From Blautia coccoides (GTDB lineage: Bacteria > Bacillota > Clostridia > Lachnospirales > Lachnospiraceae), in contig NZ_CP136422.1 in the NCBI RefSeq assembly GCF_034355335.1, forward strand, positions 2,359,001-2,423,000: a DNA stretch of 64,000 bases. The letters are read 5' to 3'. A program made the position numbers and the translations under genes. A model generated the notes under the pieces. It worked only from the letters and a program-made list of their open reading frames with translations. It had not been told where the DNA came from and searched no databases. Below, one piece after another: positions 8,279 through 17,642 of this stretch (positions are counted from its first letter, which is position 1; every line of letters starts with the position of its first letter).

Positions 8279-9760
8279 TTAAAGGGTAACCCCTTGTTTG
8301 AAAATAGCCATATCGTGGAAACCGGCCTCCTCTGCCTTTACTTTTTCCCCGGAAGCTACACGGAGTACATACTCAAAAAGCTGGCTGCTCAGTTCTTCCA
8401 GGGCCACGCCTTCTGTCATGGGACCGCAGTCGAAGTCGATCCAGTTTCTCTTCTTTTTAAAAAGTGCAGAGTTGCTGGAAATTTTCACTGTGGGAACAGG
8501 GGAGGCAAAAGGGGTACCTCTTCCTGTTGTAAACAGGACGATATGTGCTCCTGAGGCGGCCAGTGCAGTGGAGGCAACCAGATCATTACCGGGAGCACTT
8601 AACAGGTTCAGTCCCTTTTCTTTTACTAGCTCCCCGTAGGAGAGGACACCTTTTACCGGAGCGCTGCCTGATTTTTGGGTGCATCCCATGGATTTGTCTT
8701 CCAGAGTGGAGATTCCACCTTTTTTATTGCCCGGGGACGGATTTTCATAAATGGTCTGGTTATGGCTTTTGAAATAATTTTTAAAGTCGTTGATCAGGTC
8801 AACAGTCTTGTAAAATAGTTTCTCATCAGCACAGCGGTTCATAAGTAGTGTCTCTGCGCCGAACATCTCAGGTACTTCGGTGAGAATGGTTGTGCCTCCC
8901 TTGGAGATGAGCAGATCTGAGAATCCGCCCACGGTGGGATTGGCGGTGATACCGGACAGACCGTCGCTGCCGCCGCACTTCATACCGATGACAAGTTCCC
9001 TGCAGTTGACAGGTTCTCTGGAAAAGCTGCCGGCATACTCCGCAAGTTCCCGGATCATGGCAAGTCCGTCCTCGATTTCATCTTCGGATTCCTGCGCAGC
9101 CAGGAAACGGACTCTTTTGGGGTCATAGGGACCAATGTACTTTTTCATTTCCCCGATATTGCTGTTCTCACATCCCAGACCCAGCACCAGGACACCTCCA
9201 GCATTGGGGTGGTTGATCAGATCTGCTAGTATCCTTCGTGTGTGCTCCTGGTCATCTCCCATCTGGGAACATCCGTAGGGATGGGGAAAGGCAGCAATGT
9301 GGTCTATGGTTCCGGTCTTATAGATCTGTGCCTGTTTTTCGATGGCAGAGGCCACGTTGTTGACGCAGCCCACGGTTGGAATGATCCAGATTTCATTGCG
9401 GACACCGATCTGCCCGTTGCTTCTTCTGTAACCGTTAAAGAAGCGTTCTTTTGTGGGGAGAAGTTCAGAAGCCTTCTTGTGATACGTATAGGTGAGAAGC
9501 TCTCCCAGGCCTGTCTTCATATTATGTGTATGGATCCAGGAGCCTGCGGCAATGTTCTCTTTGGCCAGTCCGATGGGAGAGCCGTACTTGATAACGGTCT
9601 CCCCTGCCCGGATGTCCTTCAGGGCAAACTTGTGGCCCTGGGGTATATCTTCTGATAACAGAAGCTCTTTGTTGTCCAAATGGACAGAGGTGCCTTTTGT
9701 CAGGGGTGCCAGCGCTACGGCAGCACTGTCATCCGGATGGATCTTCAGATAAGTCTGCAT
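8279..9760 (-). CDS. uxaA: Altronate dehydratase
   Basis: About 493 residues. It dehydrates D-altronate to 2-keto-3-deoxygluconate, step three of the galacturonate path. An N-terminal SAF domain (about residues 1-95) is followed by the UxaA catalytic domain with GYRRSNGQIGVRN, HPYGCSQMGDD, GLGCENSN and GMKCGGSDGLSG, whose Cys and His residues are candidates for metal binding. The start at 9760 (MQTYLKIHP) fits family length; its GGAGG lies 12 bases upstream, a somewhat long gap, while an ATG at 9772 directly abuts the site. First gene of the uxaAB operon. Confidence 0.92.
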   Translation of the reverse strand: MQTYLKIHPDDSAAVALAPLTKGTSVHLDNKELLLSEDIPQGHKFALKDIRAGETVIKYGSPIGLAKENIAAGSWIHTHNMKTGLGELLTYTYHKKASELLPTKERFFNGYRRSNGQIGVRNEIWIIPTVGCVNNVASAIEKQAQIYKTGTIDHIAAFPHPYGCSQMGDDQEHTRRILADLINHPNAGGVLVLGLGCENSNIGEMKKYIGPYDPKRVRFLAAQESEDEIEDGLAMIRELAEYAGSFSREPVNCRELVIGMKCGGSDGLSGITANPTVGGFSDLLISKGGTTILTEVPEMFGAETLLMNRCADEKLFYKTVDLINDFKNYFKSHNQTIYENPSPGNKKGGISTLEDKSMGCTQKSGSAPVKGVLSYGELVKEKGLNLLSAPGNDLVASTALAASGAHIVLFTTGRGTPFASPVPTVKISSNSALFKKKRNWIDFDCGPMTEGVALEELSSQLFEYVLRVASGEKVKAEEAGFHDMAIFKQGVTL

Positions 9761-9822
9761 AGGAATTATCATCCTCCTTAATAATGTACAGTTCCGATTC
9801 CAAATTATAGGAAAGTTAGAAA

Positions 9823-9868
9823 TGTAAGAGCTTACACTAAATTTACAACTTGCAGGGGAATCCGTCAA
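9823..9868 (-). promoter_or_regulatory. uxaA promoter with LacI-type operator
   Basis: On the minus strand, TTGACG (9868-9863), 17-bp spacer, TAAATT (9845-9840), followed at the expected start point by the operator TGTAAG-CT-CTTACA (9836-9823). The operator repeats the one before the divergent regulator gene, so repression by that regulator is likely. Confidence 0.8.
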
Positions 9869-9963
9869 CATGATTTTTCAAAATCCGAGAAAAAATAAGA
9901 AATTTATGAAAAATTCACAAAAATACAAGAGGAAACTTGTGAAAAATATGAAGGCAAAAAGAA

Positions 9964-10020
9964 TTGCTTTTTCTTTTTTCTATCTGTATAATGAAAAATA
10001 AAGTGTAAGGGCTTACACTT
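9964..10020 (+). promoter_or_regulatory. Regulator-TRAP-uxaC promoter with LacI-type operator
   Basis: TTGCTT (9964-9969), 17-bp spacer, TATAAT (9987-9992), then a 9-bp inverted repeat AAGTGTAAG-GG-CTTACACTT at 10001-10020 covering the start point. Same layout as the divergent uxaA promoter, implying autoregulation. Confidence 0.8.
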
Positions 10021-10044
10021 CCGCGGCGAAAGGAAAGTGGAATT

Positions 10045-11046
10045 ATGAATATATACGATATCGCGAAACTCGCAGGGGTTTCCATTGCCACCGTCTCACG
10101 TGTGGTCAATGACAGCCCCAAGGTGAGTGAAAAGACAAAAGAGAAGGTACGGGCAGTCATGGCGGCTAATGACTACATACCAAATGTATTTGCCAGAGGC
10201 ATGAGCCTTAACTCCATGAAGACAGTGGGGATCATCTGTCCCAGTGTTTCAGATCATTATATGGCATCTGCTGTGGCATATCTGGAAAAGAACCTGAGAA
10301 ATTATGGGTATGACTGCATCTTATACTGCAGCGGGTACGAGCAGGAGGATAAGGAGATTTCTGTGCAGATGATCCTGCAGAAGCGCATTGACGCACTGCT
10401 TCTTGTAGGGTCCTGCTACGCGGGAGACAAGGAGTATGGAGAAGATATTACTTATATTAAGAAAGCTTCCGAAGAGATCCCGGTATTTATTATGAACGGC
10501 TTCATCGACGGGGAGAACATCTACTGTATGCTCACAGATGATTACCAGTCCGTATATGATGCCGCCTCCGCTATGATCGCCTCCGGCAGAAAGCAGATAC
10601 TTTTTCTAAGTGATTCCTACTCATACAGTGCCATGCACAAGCTGAAGGGATATGAGGATGCGCTAAAGGCAGCAGACATTCCGGTGCTGGGAGAACGCAA
10701 GGTCTATATTAAAAATGAGATCCATCTGGTGCGGGATATTCTGCTGGCCAGAAAAGATCTGGAATTTGACGGCGTGATTGCAACAGATGACGGACTGGCT
10801 GTGGGCGCTGTAAAGTATGCCAGGGCAAAGAAGTTGTCTGTGCCGCAGGATATCAGTATTATAGGTTACAATAATTCAGAGCTGTCCATTGGATGTGAGC
10901 CGGAGCTTTCATCCATAGACGGCAGAGGGGATCTGTTATGCAAGATGACAATTGACTCCCTGATGGAGGTCTTAAAAGGAGAGTCTGTGGAGCACAGAAA
11001 ATATGTGCAGTGCCGTCTGGAAAAGCGGTGCACCACAGATTTTTGA
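10045..11046 (+). CDS. LacI-family regulator of the galacturonate genes
   Basis: 333 residues, usual length. Residues 1-25 form the LacI helix-turn-helix (MNIYDIAKLAGVSIATVSRVVN), followed by the hinge helix and a periplasmic-binding-protein-like effector domain (VGIICPSVSDHYMAS, FDGVIATDDGLAVGA, DISIIGYNNSELS). It most likely represses uxaAB and its own operon by binding TGTAAG-NN-CTTACA; the inducer may be galacturonate, tagaturonate or a related intermediate, which the sequence cannot decide. It is first in a run with three TRAP transporter genes and uxaC. Confidence 0.88.
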   Translation: MNIYDIAKLAGVSIATVSRVVNDSPKVSEKTKEKVRAVMAANDYIPNVFARGMSLNSMKTVGIICPSVSDHYMASAVAYLEKNLRNYGYDCILYCSGYEQEDKEISVQMILQKRIDALLLVGSCYAGDKEYGEDITYIKKASEEIPVFIMNGFIDGENIYCMLTDDYQSVYDAASAMIASGRKQILFLSDSYSYSAMHKLKGYEDALKAADIPVLGERKVYIKNEIHLVRDILLARKDLEFDGVIATDDGLAVGAVKYARAKKLSVPQDISIIGYNNSELSIGCEPELSSIDGRGDLLCKMTIDSLMEVLKGESVEHRKYVQCRLEKRCTTDF

Positions 11047-11115
11047 CAGGATACAGGGAACCGCATGTTAAGATCTCAGCGGAAAGAAGAGGAAAAGAGT
11101 GAAAGGAAAAGAATA

Positions 11116-12138
11116 ATGAGTGGATCAAAGAGAGCCTTTATATTTGCTTTATGTGTCAGTACAGTCCTGGGACTGGGCGGCTGTTCTTCTATTAAAAGTG
11201 AGAAGAGGATCGTCAGGATTTCCCATGCACAGTCTGAGACACATCCGGAGCATTTGGGACTTTTAAAATTTAAAGAATATGTGGAGGAGAATCTGGGAGA
11301 TAAATACGAGGTTCAGATATTCCCCAATGAAATACTTGGTTCAGCCCAGAAAGCGATTGAGCTGACACAGACAGGAGCGATTGATTTTGTTGTGGCGGGT
11401 ACTGCCAATCTGGAGACATTTGCCGATGTGTATGAGGTGTTCAGTATGCCATACCTGTTTACTTCCGAGGAAGCCTACCATGAGGTTATGGGTGATACGG
11501 ATTATATGAATCAGGTCTATGCATCCACGGATGAGGCGGGTTTCCGCGTGCTTACCTGGTACAATGCCGGGACCAGAAGCTTTTACGCAAAAAAACCGAT
11601 CCAGACACCTGAGGACCTAAAAGGCCTGAAAATCCGTGTGCAGCAAAGCCCTGCCAGTGTGAATATGGTGAAGGCTTTCGGCGCGGCGGCTTCCCCCATG
11701 AGCTTTGGTGAGGTTTACACAGCCATTCAGCAGGGCGTTATTGACGGAGCTGAGAATAATGAGCTTGCCCTTACAAACAACAAACACGGAGAGGTGGCAA
11801 AATACTACTCCTACAACAAGCATCAGATGGTGCCGGATATGCTGATCGGAAACCTGAAATTTTTAAACGGACTCAGCGATGAAGAGCGTGATGTATTTGA
11901 ACAGGCTGCGCTTCTGTCCACCGAGGTGGAGATGACAGAGTGGGACAAGCAGGTAGATGAGGCAAAGGATATTGCGGAAAATGAAATGGGCGTGGAGTTC
12001 ATAGATGTGGATGTGCAGGCCTTTAAGGACAAAGTATCCAACGTACAGCAGGACATGCTGGATGAGAATCCGAACATACAGGAATTGTATGACCATATCC
12101 AGGAAATCAACGAGAAATACGCAAAGGGGGAAGAGTAA
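11116..12138 (+). CDS. TRAP transporter solute-binding lipoprotein (DctP family)
   Basis: About 340 residues. A lipoprotein signal ends in LGLGGC, giving a membrane-anchored extracellular receptor. The mature part has DctP family motifs such as QIFPNEILGSAQKAIELTQTG, then LKGLKIRVQQSP with the Arg that usually clamps a carboxylate, and YTAIQQGVIDGAENN. It should capture an acidic sugar, most likely galacturonate or an oligomer, given its place between the regulator and uxaC. Start 11116 is preferred over 11065 because it leaves a normal signal peptide and has AAAGGAAAAG upstream. The next gene starts immediately after its stop. Confidence 0.88.
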   Translation: MSGSKRAFIFALCVSTVLGLGGCSSIKSEKRIVRISHAQSETHPEHLGLLKFKEYVEENLGDKYEVQIFPNEILGSAQKAIELTQTGAIDFVVAGTANLETFADVYEVFSMPYLFTSEEAYHEVMGDTDYMNQVYASTDEAGFRVLTWYNAGTRSFYAKKPIQTPEDLKGLKIRVQQSPASVNMVKAFGAAASPMSFGEVYTAIQQGVIDGAENNELALTNNKHGEVAKYYSYNKHQMVPDMLIGNLKFLNGLSDEERDVFEQAALLSTEVEMTEWDKQVDEAKDIAENEMGVEFIDVDVQAFKDKVSNVQQDMLDENPNIQELYDHIQEINEKYAKGEE

Positions 12139-12642
12139 ATGAATGCCTTACATTCTTTCAGAAAAGGGATCAATGTGATTTTAAGCTCTGCCTGTGCTGT
12201 TATTTTTGCATTCATGGTGTGTATCGGAACGTACCAGATCGTTATCCGTTACTTTTTCAACAGCCCGAGCACAGTTTCTGAGGAACTTCTGACCTACAGT
12301 TTTACCTGGATGGCGCTGCTTGCCTCAGCCTATGTATTCGGCAAGAGAGACCATATGCGTATGGGATTTCTGGCTGACAAAATAACAGGAACAAAGAGAA
12401 AAGTTCTGGAGATCGTGATTGAAATCCTGATCATGCTCCTGGCCGGAAGTGTTATGATTTACGGCGGAGCTACCATTATGAACCTTACAATGACCCAGAA
12501 GACAGCTTCCCTGGGAATCCCCATGGGTATCATCTATACGGTCGTACCGCTTTCCGGCGTGCTCATTGTGCTGTATTCCATATTAAATATTGTGGATTTG
12601 TGTAAAGGCTGTGAGCAGGAGCATCGGGAAGTGAAAGAATAA
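12139..12642 (+). CDS. TRAP transporter small membrane subunit (DctQ family)
   Basis: 167 residues with four predicted membrane helices and the DctQ pattern VIRYFFNSPSTVSEELLTYSFTWMALLASAYVFGKRDHMRMG. It bridges the binding protein and the large DctM permease. The ATG follows the dctP stop with no gap, so translation is probably coupled. Confidence 0.88.
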   Translation: MNALHSFRKGINVILSSACAVIFAFMVCIGTYQIVIRYFFNSPSTVSEELLTYSFTWMALLASAYVFGKRDHMRMGFLADKITGTKRKVLEIVIEILIMLLAGSVMIYGGATIMNLTMTQKTASLGIPMGIIYTVVPLSGVLIVLYSILNIVDLCKGCEQEHREVKE

Positions 12643-12665
12643 TCTGAGGAAAAGGAGTTTCGATT

Positions 12666-13973
12666 ATGAATACAGCATTAGTTTCAGGATTGATCATATT
12701 GGTTCTGCTGGTCATCATGCTGCTGGCAGGTGTACCTATCGCGGTTGCGCTGGGCATCTCTTCTGTGTGTGCCATACTGCCGATCATGGATACAAACGTT
12801 GCGGTCCTCACAGGCGCGCAGAGGATTTTCTCCGGTATTTCCGTATTCAGTCTGTTGGCCATACCCTTCTTTATCCTGGCCGGTAATATTATGAACAAGG
12901 GCGGTATTGCGGTCCGTCTGATCAATCTGGCAAAGCTCATCACAGGACGTGCCCCCGGTGCGCTGGCCCAGACAAATGTAATTGCAAACATGCTTTTTGG
13001 CGCCATTTCAGGTTCCGGTACAGCGGCAGCGTCCGCTATGGGCTCTATTATCGGTCCCATTGAAAAGGAAGAGGGATATGATCCAAACTTCTCCGCAGCA
13101 GCCAACATTGCCACAGCACCTACCGGTCTTCTGATTCCGCCCAGCAATGTTATGATCACTTTTTCTTTGGTCAGCGGCGGAACTTCGGTGGCAGCGCTTT
13201 TTATGGCCGGCTACATACCCGGTATTTTATGGGGACTGGCATGTATGCTGGTCATCTATTTCATCGCCAGGAAAAAGGGATACCGCGCAAAAACAAAATT
13301 TACGTTTAAAGAAGCCATGAAAATCATACTGCAGGCTCTTCCGTGTCTGCTGCTTATCATTATTGTGATTGGCGGTATTATCGGCGGTATCTTTACCGCT
13401 ACAGAGGGGTCCGTGGTGGCGGTGGTATACAGTCTGGTATTGTCACTGTTCTTTTACCGATCCATCAGCCTGAAGGATCTGCCGAAGATTTTCAAGGAAA
13501 GCGCTGAGATGACAGGCATTATTATTTTCCTGATCGGTGTTTCCAGTATTATGTCATGGGTTATGGCATTTACTAATATTCCCACAGCCGTATCCAACGG
13601 TCTGCTGGCCATCAGCAGCAATAAGATCGTCATCTTCCTGCTGATCAATGTGATCCTGCTGATCGTAGGTACTTTTATGGATATGACACCTGCCTGCCTG
13701 ATCTTTACCCCTATTTTCCTTCCAGTGTGTACTGCACTTGGCATGAACCCCATCCACTTTGGTATCATGCTGATCTTCAATCTCTGTATCGGAACCATTA
13801 CGCCGCCTGTGGGCACTACACTGTTTGTTGGTGTTAAGGTGGGAAATGTCAAGATAGAGACTGTGTTCAGACAGCTTTTGATATATTTCGCAGCGATTTT
13901 CGTTGTGCTCATGCTGGTAACTTATATCCCACAGCTCAGTCTGTGGCTGCCTAGTCTGATGGGATATGTATAA
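12666..13973 (+). CDS. TRAP transporter large permease (DctM family)
   Basis: 435 residues with about twelve hydrophobic segments. DctM motifs include IPFFILAGNIMNKGGIA, GAISGSGTAAASAMGSI and a C-terminal LNLCIGTITPPVG-like segment (FNLCIGTITPPVGTTLF). It forms the Na+-driven channel of the tripartite importer. GGAAAAGGAG-like site upstream. It completes a full P-Q-M set for uronate uptake, inferred from the flanking ux genes. Confidence 0.9.
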   Translation: MNTALVSGLIILVLLVIMLLAGVPIAVALGISSVCAILPIMDTNVAVLTGAQRIFSGISVFSLLAIPFFILAGNIMNKGGIAVRLINLAKLITGRAPGALAQTNVIANMLFGAISGSGTAAASAMGSIIGPIEKEEGYDPNFSAAANIATAPTGLLIPPSNVMITFSLVSGGTSVAALFMAGYIPGILWGLACMLVIYFIARKKGYRAKTKFTFKEAMKIILQALPCLLLIIIVIGGIIGGIFTATEGSVVAVVYSLVLSLFFYRSISLKDLPKIFKESAEMTGIIIFLIGVSSIMSWVMAFTNIPTAVSNGLLAISSNKIVIFLLINVILLIVGTFMDMTPACLIFTPIFLPVCTALGMNPIHFGIMLIFNLCIGTITPPVGTTLFVGVKVGNVKIETVFRQLLIYFAAIFVVLMLVTYIPQLSLWLPSLMGYV

Positions 13974-14041
13974 AATAAAGCAAAAATAAATGCAGGTACC
14001 CATAAAATGGTGTCCGGCAGAAAGAGGAGGTAATGTTTTTT

Positions 14042-15457
14042 ATGAAACAATTTATGGACAAGGATTTTCTTTTAAGCACCCCTACGGCACAGGAATTATA
14101 TCATGATATTGCGGCCAAAGTGCCGGTCCTTGATTATCACTGCCATATCAATCCGCAGGAGATCGCAGAGGACAGAAAGTTTGAGAACATCACACAGGTG
14201 TGGCTTGGCGGCGACCATTACAAATGGCGTCAGATGCGTTCCAATGGTGTGGAGGAGCGCTATATCACAGGAGACGCACCGGACAGGGAGAAGTTCCAGA
14301 AATGGGCGGAAACACTGGAAAAAGCCATCGGCAACCCTCTGTTCCACTGGAGTCATCTGGAACTGCAGAGATACTTTGGATATACAGGTGTGTTAAACAA
14401 AGACACGGCGGAGGAAGTATGGAATCTGTGCAATGAAAAGCTTCAGGAGCCTTCCATGAGCGCAAGAAATCTGATTCTCCAGTCTAATGTGACACTTATC
14501 TGTACCACAGATGACCCGGCAGATGACCTGAAATGGCACAAGATCCTTGCAGAGGATGACAGCTTCCCGGTTCAGGTGCTTCCTGCATGGAGACCGGACA
14601 AGGCTATGAACCTGGAAAAACCGGATTACGGCCAGTATCTGGAAACATTGGCATCGGCAGCCGATATGGACATTCAGTCCTTTGAGGATCTGAAGGCAGC
14701 TCTGAAGTCCAGAATGGCATTTTTCAATGAGATGGGATGCCGTGCATCAGATCATGGACTGGAATTTGTAATGTATGTTCCGGCAACAGACGAGGAGATA
14801 GAGGCCATTTTCCAGAAACGTCTGAATGATGAGCCTGTTACTAGGGAAGAAGAGTTAAAGTTCAAAACTGCGTTCATGCTTTTTGTGGCTGCAAAATACG
14901 CAGAGATGGGATGGGCCATGCAGCTTCACTATGGCTGCAAGCGTGACAATAATACAGGCATGTTTGCAAAATTGGGGCCGGATACAGGCTATGACTGCAT
15001 CAACAATTACGCGCCGTCAGGACAGATCGCGGATTACTTAAATGCCCTGGATCAGAAAGGAAATCTTCCGAAAACAGTTCTCTACAGTCTGAACCCCAAT
15101 GACGATGAAGCCATTGGAACCATTGTGGGATGTTTCCAGAATTCTGACGCTGTGGGTAAGATCCAGCAGGGTTCCGCCTGGTGGTTTAATGACCATAAGA
15201 CAGGGATGACAAAACAGATGACATCTCTGGCAAACCTGGGGCTGCTCGGTAACTTTATCGGTATGCTGACAGATTCCAGAAGTTTTCTTTCTTATCCGAG
15301 ACATGAGTATTTCAGAAGGATACTTTGTGAGCTGATCGGCAACTGGGTAGAAAACGGAGAGTATCCGAAGGATATGAAGATGCTGGAAAGAATTGTGAAA
15401 GGGATTTCCTATAATAATGCGGTGCGTTATTTCGGGTTTGAATTGGACATGAAATAG
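14042..15457 (+). CDS. uxaC: Glucuronate/galacturonate isomerase
   Basis: About 471 residues, an amidohydrolase-superfamily uronate isomerase. It converts D-galacturonate to D-tagaturonate (or glucuronate to fructuronate). Metal-binding DYHCHINP lies near residue 28; WRPDKAMN, MQLHYGC and the C-terminal SYPRHEYFRRILC are conserved in UxaC. ATG 14042 is 11 bases from GAGGAGG; ATG 14033 is only 2 bases away and is unlikely. It closes the regulator-TRAP-uxaC run and is followed by a strong terminator. Confidence 0.93.
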   Translation: MKQFMDKDFLLSTPTAQELYHDIAAKVPVLDYHCHINPQEIAEDRKFENITQVWLGGDHYKWRQMRSNGVEERYITGDAPDREKFQKWAETLEKAIGNPLFHWSHLELQRYFGYTGVLNKDTAEEVWNLCNEKLQEPSMSARNLILQSNVTLICTTDDPADDLKWHKILAEDDSFPVQVLPAWRPDKAMNLEKPDYGQYLETLASAADMDIQSFEDLKAALKSRMAFFNEMGCRASDHGLEFVMYVPATDEEIEAIFQKRLNDEPVTREEELKFKTAFMLFVAAKYAEMGWAMQLHYGCKRDNNTGMFAKLGPDTGYDCINNYAPSGQIADYLNALDQKGNLPKTVLYSLNPNDDEAIGTIVGCFQNSDAVGKIQQGSAWWFNDHKTGMTKQMTSLANLGLLGNFIGMLTDSRSFLSYPRHEYFRRILCELIGNWVENGEYPKDMKMLERIVKGISYNNAVRYFGFELDMK

Positions 15458-15470
15458 GGATTGGGTGAAA

Positions 15471-15506
15471 GGCCTGCATGGATGAAAATTCCATGCAGGC
15501 CTTTTT
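15471..15506 (+). terminator. Terminator of the uxaC operon
   Basis: A 12-bp perfect stem (GGCCTGCATGGA at 15471-15482, TCCATGCAGGCC at 15490-15501, 7-base loop) followed by TTTTT. Confidence 0.92.
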
Positions 15507-15610
15507 GCCAAGTATTGCGCCATTCATGTAAAAACGTCGATTTTTGTATGGCAGATTACAGCCTGTTGTGTTAAAATAAACCGAAAAGGATGTAAGAGAG
15601 GAGAAATATT

Positions 15611-16873
15611 GTGGAAAATCGAAGAATTATCCAGGTGGAAGAGAAAGTTCCGCCCAAACTTCTGATACCACTCAGTATCCAGCATATGTTTGCCATGTTT
15701 GGCGCATCTGTGCTGGTACCATTTTTGTTTGGTATCAATCCGGCAGTGGTTCTGTTTATGAACGGCGTGGGAACACTGCTCTTTATATTGATAACAAAGG
15801 GGAAGGCGCCGGCATATCTGGGATCCAGTTTTGCCTTTATCGCTCCGGCCAGCATTGTCATCAGTAAGTTTGGGTATGCCTATGCGCTGGGCGGATTTGT
15901 GGCAGTGGGATTTTTGGGCTGTATACTGTCATTCATTATTTATAAGTTCGGTTCTGACTGGATCGATATCGTGCTCCCCCCGGCGGCTATGGGACCGGTG
16001 GTGGCACTTATTGGTCTGGAACTGTCAAGCACGGCAGCCAGCAATGCGGGGATGCTGGATGAAGCTGTGAATCCTAAAAATGCCATTGTGTTTTTGGTGA
16101 CTCTGGGTGTTGCCGTGATCGGGTCGGTTGTATTCCGTAAATTTCTGTCGGTGATCCCCATTTTGATCGCGATCATCGCAGGTTATGCGGCAGCCCTTCT
16201 CTGTGGTATCGTAGATTTTACAGAGGTGGCAAATGCCTCCATTTTTGCAATGCCTAACTTTTCCGCGCCCAAATTTAACCTGCAGGCAATCTTGATCATT
16301 CTGCCGGTTATTCTGGTCATCGCTTCAGAACATATCGGGCATCAGATCGTGACAGGAAAGATCGTGGGAAAGGATCTGATCAAGGATCCGGGACTGCACC
16401 GCTCCCTTTTTGCGGATAACTTCTCTACCATGATCTCCGGTTTTATCGGTTCTGTGCCGACTACCACATACGGCGAGAATATTGGCGTTATGGCTGTGAC
16501 CAGGGTTTATAGTGTATACGTGATCGGCGGTGCTGCGGTACTCTCCATTGTCTGCTCCTTTGTAGGCAAACTTTCAGCACTTATCAGCACCATACCGGGT
16601 CCGGTCATCGGGGGGATTTCTTTCCTTCTGTATGGTATGATCGGTACATCCGGTATCCGGATCCTGGTAGACGGCCGTGTGGATTACGGACGATCCAGAA
16701 ATCTGGCATTGACCTCTGTAATATTTGTAACCGGTCTGTCGGGAATTTCTGTCAGATTTGGACAGATTGAATTAAAAGGTATGGTTTTGGCATGTGTAGT
16801 GGGGATGCTGTTAAGCCTGCTGTTCTATGTATTGGACAGATTTAAACTGACCAATGATTTGGAAGAAGAATAA
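15611..16873 (+). CDS. uraA: Uracil permease, NCS2 family
   Basis: 420 residues with 12-14 membrane segments. The motif LSIQHMFAMFGASVLVPFL at the start and SVPTTTYGENIGVMAVTRVYS in the middle are those of UraA/PyrP uracil-H+ symporters; the Glu in TYGEN is conserved for base recognition. The start is GTG at 15611 after AGAGGAG. A TGTTAAAAT extended -10 box lies at 15569-15577. No PyrR-type leader hairpin or purine riboswitch is apparent. Another NCS2 substrate such as xanthine is less likely. Confidence 0.85.
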   Translation: MENRRIIQVEEKVPPKLLIPLSIQHMFAMFGASVLVPFLFGINPAVVLFMNGVGTLLFILITKGKAPAYLGSSFAFIAPASIVISKFGYAYALGGFVAVGFLGCILSFIIYKFGSDWIDIVLPPAAMGPVVALIGLELSSTAASNAGMLDEAVNPKNAIVFLVTLGVAVIGSVVFRKFLSVIPILIAIIAGYAAALLCGIVDFTEVANASIFAMPNFSAPKFNLQAILIILPVILVIASEHIGHQIVTGKIVGKDLIKDPGLHRSLFADNFSTMISGFIGSVPTTTYGENIGVMAVTRVYSVYVIGGAAVLSIVCSFVGKLSALISTIPGPVIGGISFLLYGMIGTSGIRILVDGRVDYGRSRNLALTSVIFVTGLSGISVRFGQIELKGMVLACVVGMLLSLLFYVLDRFKLTNDLEEE

Positions 16874-16886
16874 GAGAGAGAATGCA

Positions 16887-16926
16887 AAGACCAGCATCGG
16901 TTTCCTGGAAAACCGATGCTGGTCTT
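16887..16926 (+). terminator. Stem-loop after uraA, probable terminator
   Basis: A 17-bp perfect stem (16887-16903 with 16910-16926) and 6-base loop. No T-tract follows, so termination is inferred from stem strength and position. Confidence 0.6.
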
Positions 16927-16936
16927 AAATTGTCGG

Positions 16937-17185
16937 TTATGATTTTTGATAGTTTTTTAAAAATATTTCAATGATCTCTTGGAGTACCTTCTGGCTTTTG
17001 TGATCAAGAGAGTGCATTTGTTCCGCATATTTTGAAATTCTTGCTTCATGGCTGGCGCTGATGACTCCTGAGAGAAGTTCATCTGCTGAGGCTTCTGGAG
17101 TGTGTTTGAAGATTCATTCCGATATATGCTGCACTTAGATGAACTTCCTCGACCAGTTTCTTATGGAAAAGTTATCCGCCACCCT
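16937..17185 (-). pseudogene. Decayed XRE-family regulator
   Basis: Reading the minus strand, the segment ending at TAA near 16938 encodes SADELLSGVISASHEARISKYAEQM and then SLDHKSQKVLQEIIEIFLKNYQ, the typical C-terminus of a small XRE regulator. An in-frame TGA precedes it near 17115. In another frame just upstream lies LVEEVHLSAAYIGMNLQ, matching the recognition-helix region. The stretch that should lie between (ERG..PSLETLIKIANAL-like) is missing, so the gene has a deletion and frame shift. No start is recognisable. Seen by hand translation; moderate confidence. Confidence 0.55.
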
Positions 17186-17189
17186 TTTG

Positions 17190-17640
17190 GTGTCCTTTTT
17201 GTAAAGTGATAGTCAAAAATCGCTTCATCAATTTTTAGAATCCAGAAAACGTTTGAGCATGTATGGGTCACGTTGACGTAGTTGTCTATTAAAACGTCTT
17301 ATTATCTGATAATATAGGGGTGAAATCTATGGTATAACAGAATGTTACACACATGTGACATGCTTTGTCATAGATTACATCTGTAATGGGGCTTAAACAG
17401 CGGAAAAAAAGCAGAATAATGACATATTTGACTTATGACATGTTAAGAATTTATTTTTTATGGTACATAGAAATGCAAAAATAGTCACAAACTTTGTCAG
17501 TTCATTAAAAAAATAGTCATTGGTTTGTTCAATTAAAGTCGTTCAAACTTAAAAGAAGATGGCTTATATTGGTAACATCTTTTCTATATAATACCAAACA
17601 TGGACAGCAAATCCGGCCATTTGCTGTAAAAGAGGGGTAA
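17190..17640. other. AT-rich intergenic stretch
   Basis: No coding frame or known RNA recognised. It contains several short TGACAT/TTTGTCA-like motifs (for example TGACA-N5-TGTCA near 17357) and AT-rich tracts expected of a promoter for the downstream CapA-like gene, but I cannot assign the boxes. Confidence 0.4.
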
Positions 17641-17642
17641 AT

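Noticed and set aside
15507-15610. PyrR attenuator or purine riboswitch before uraA
   Set aside because: Too short, and no matching conserved core or terminator was seen.
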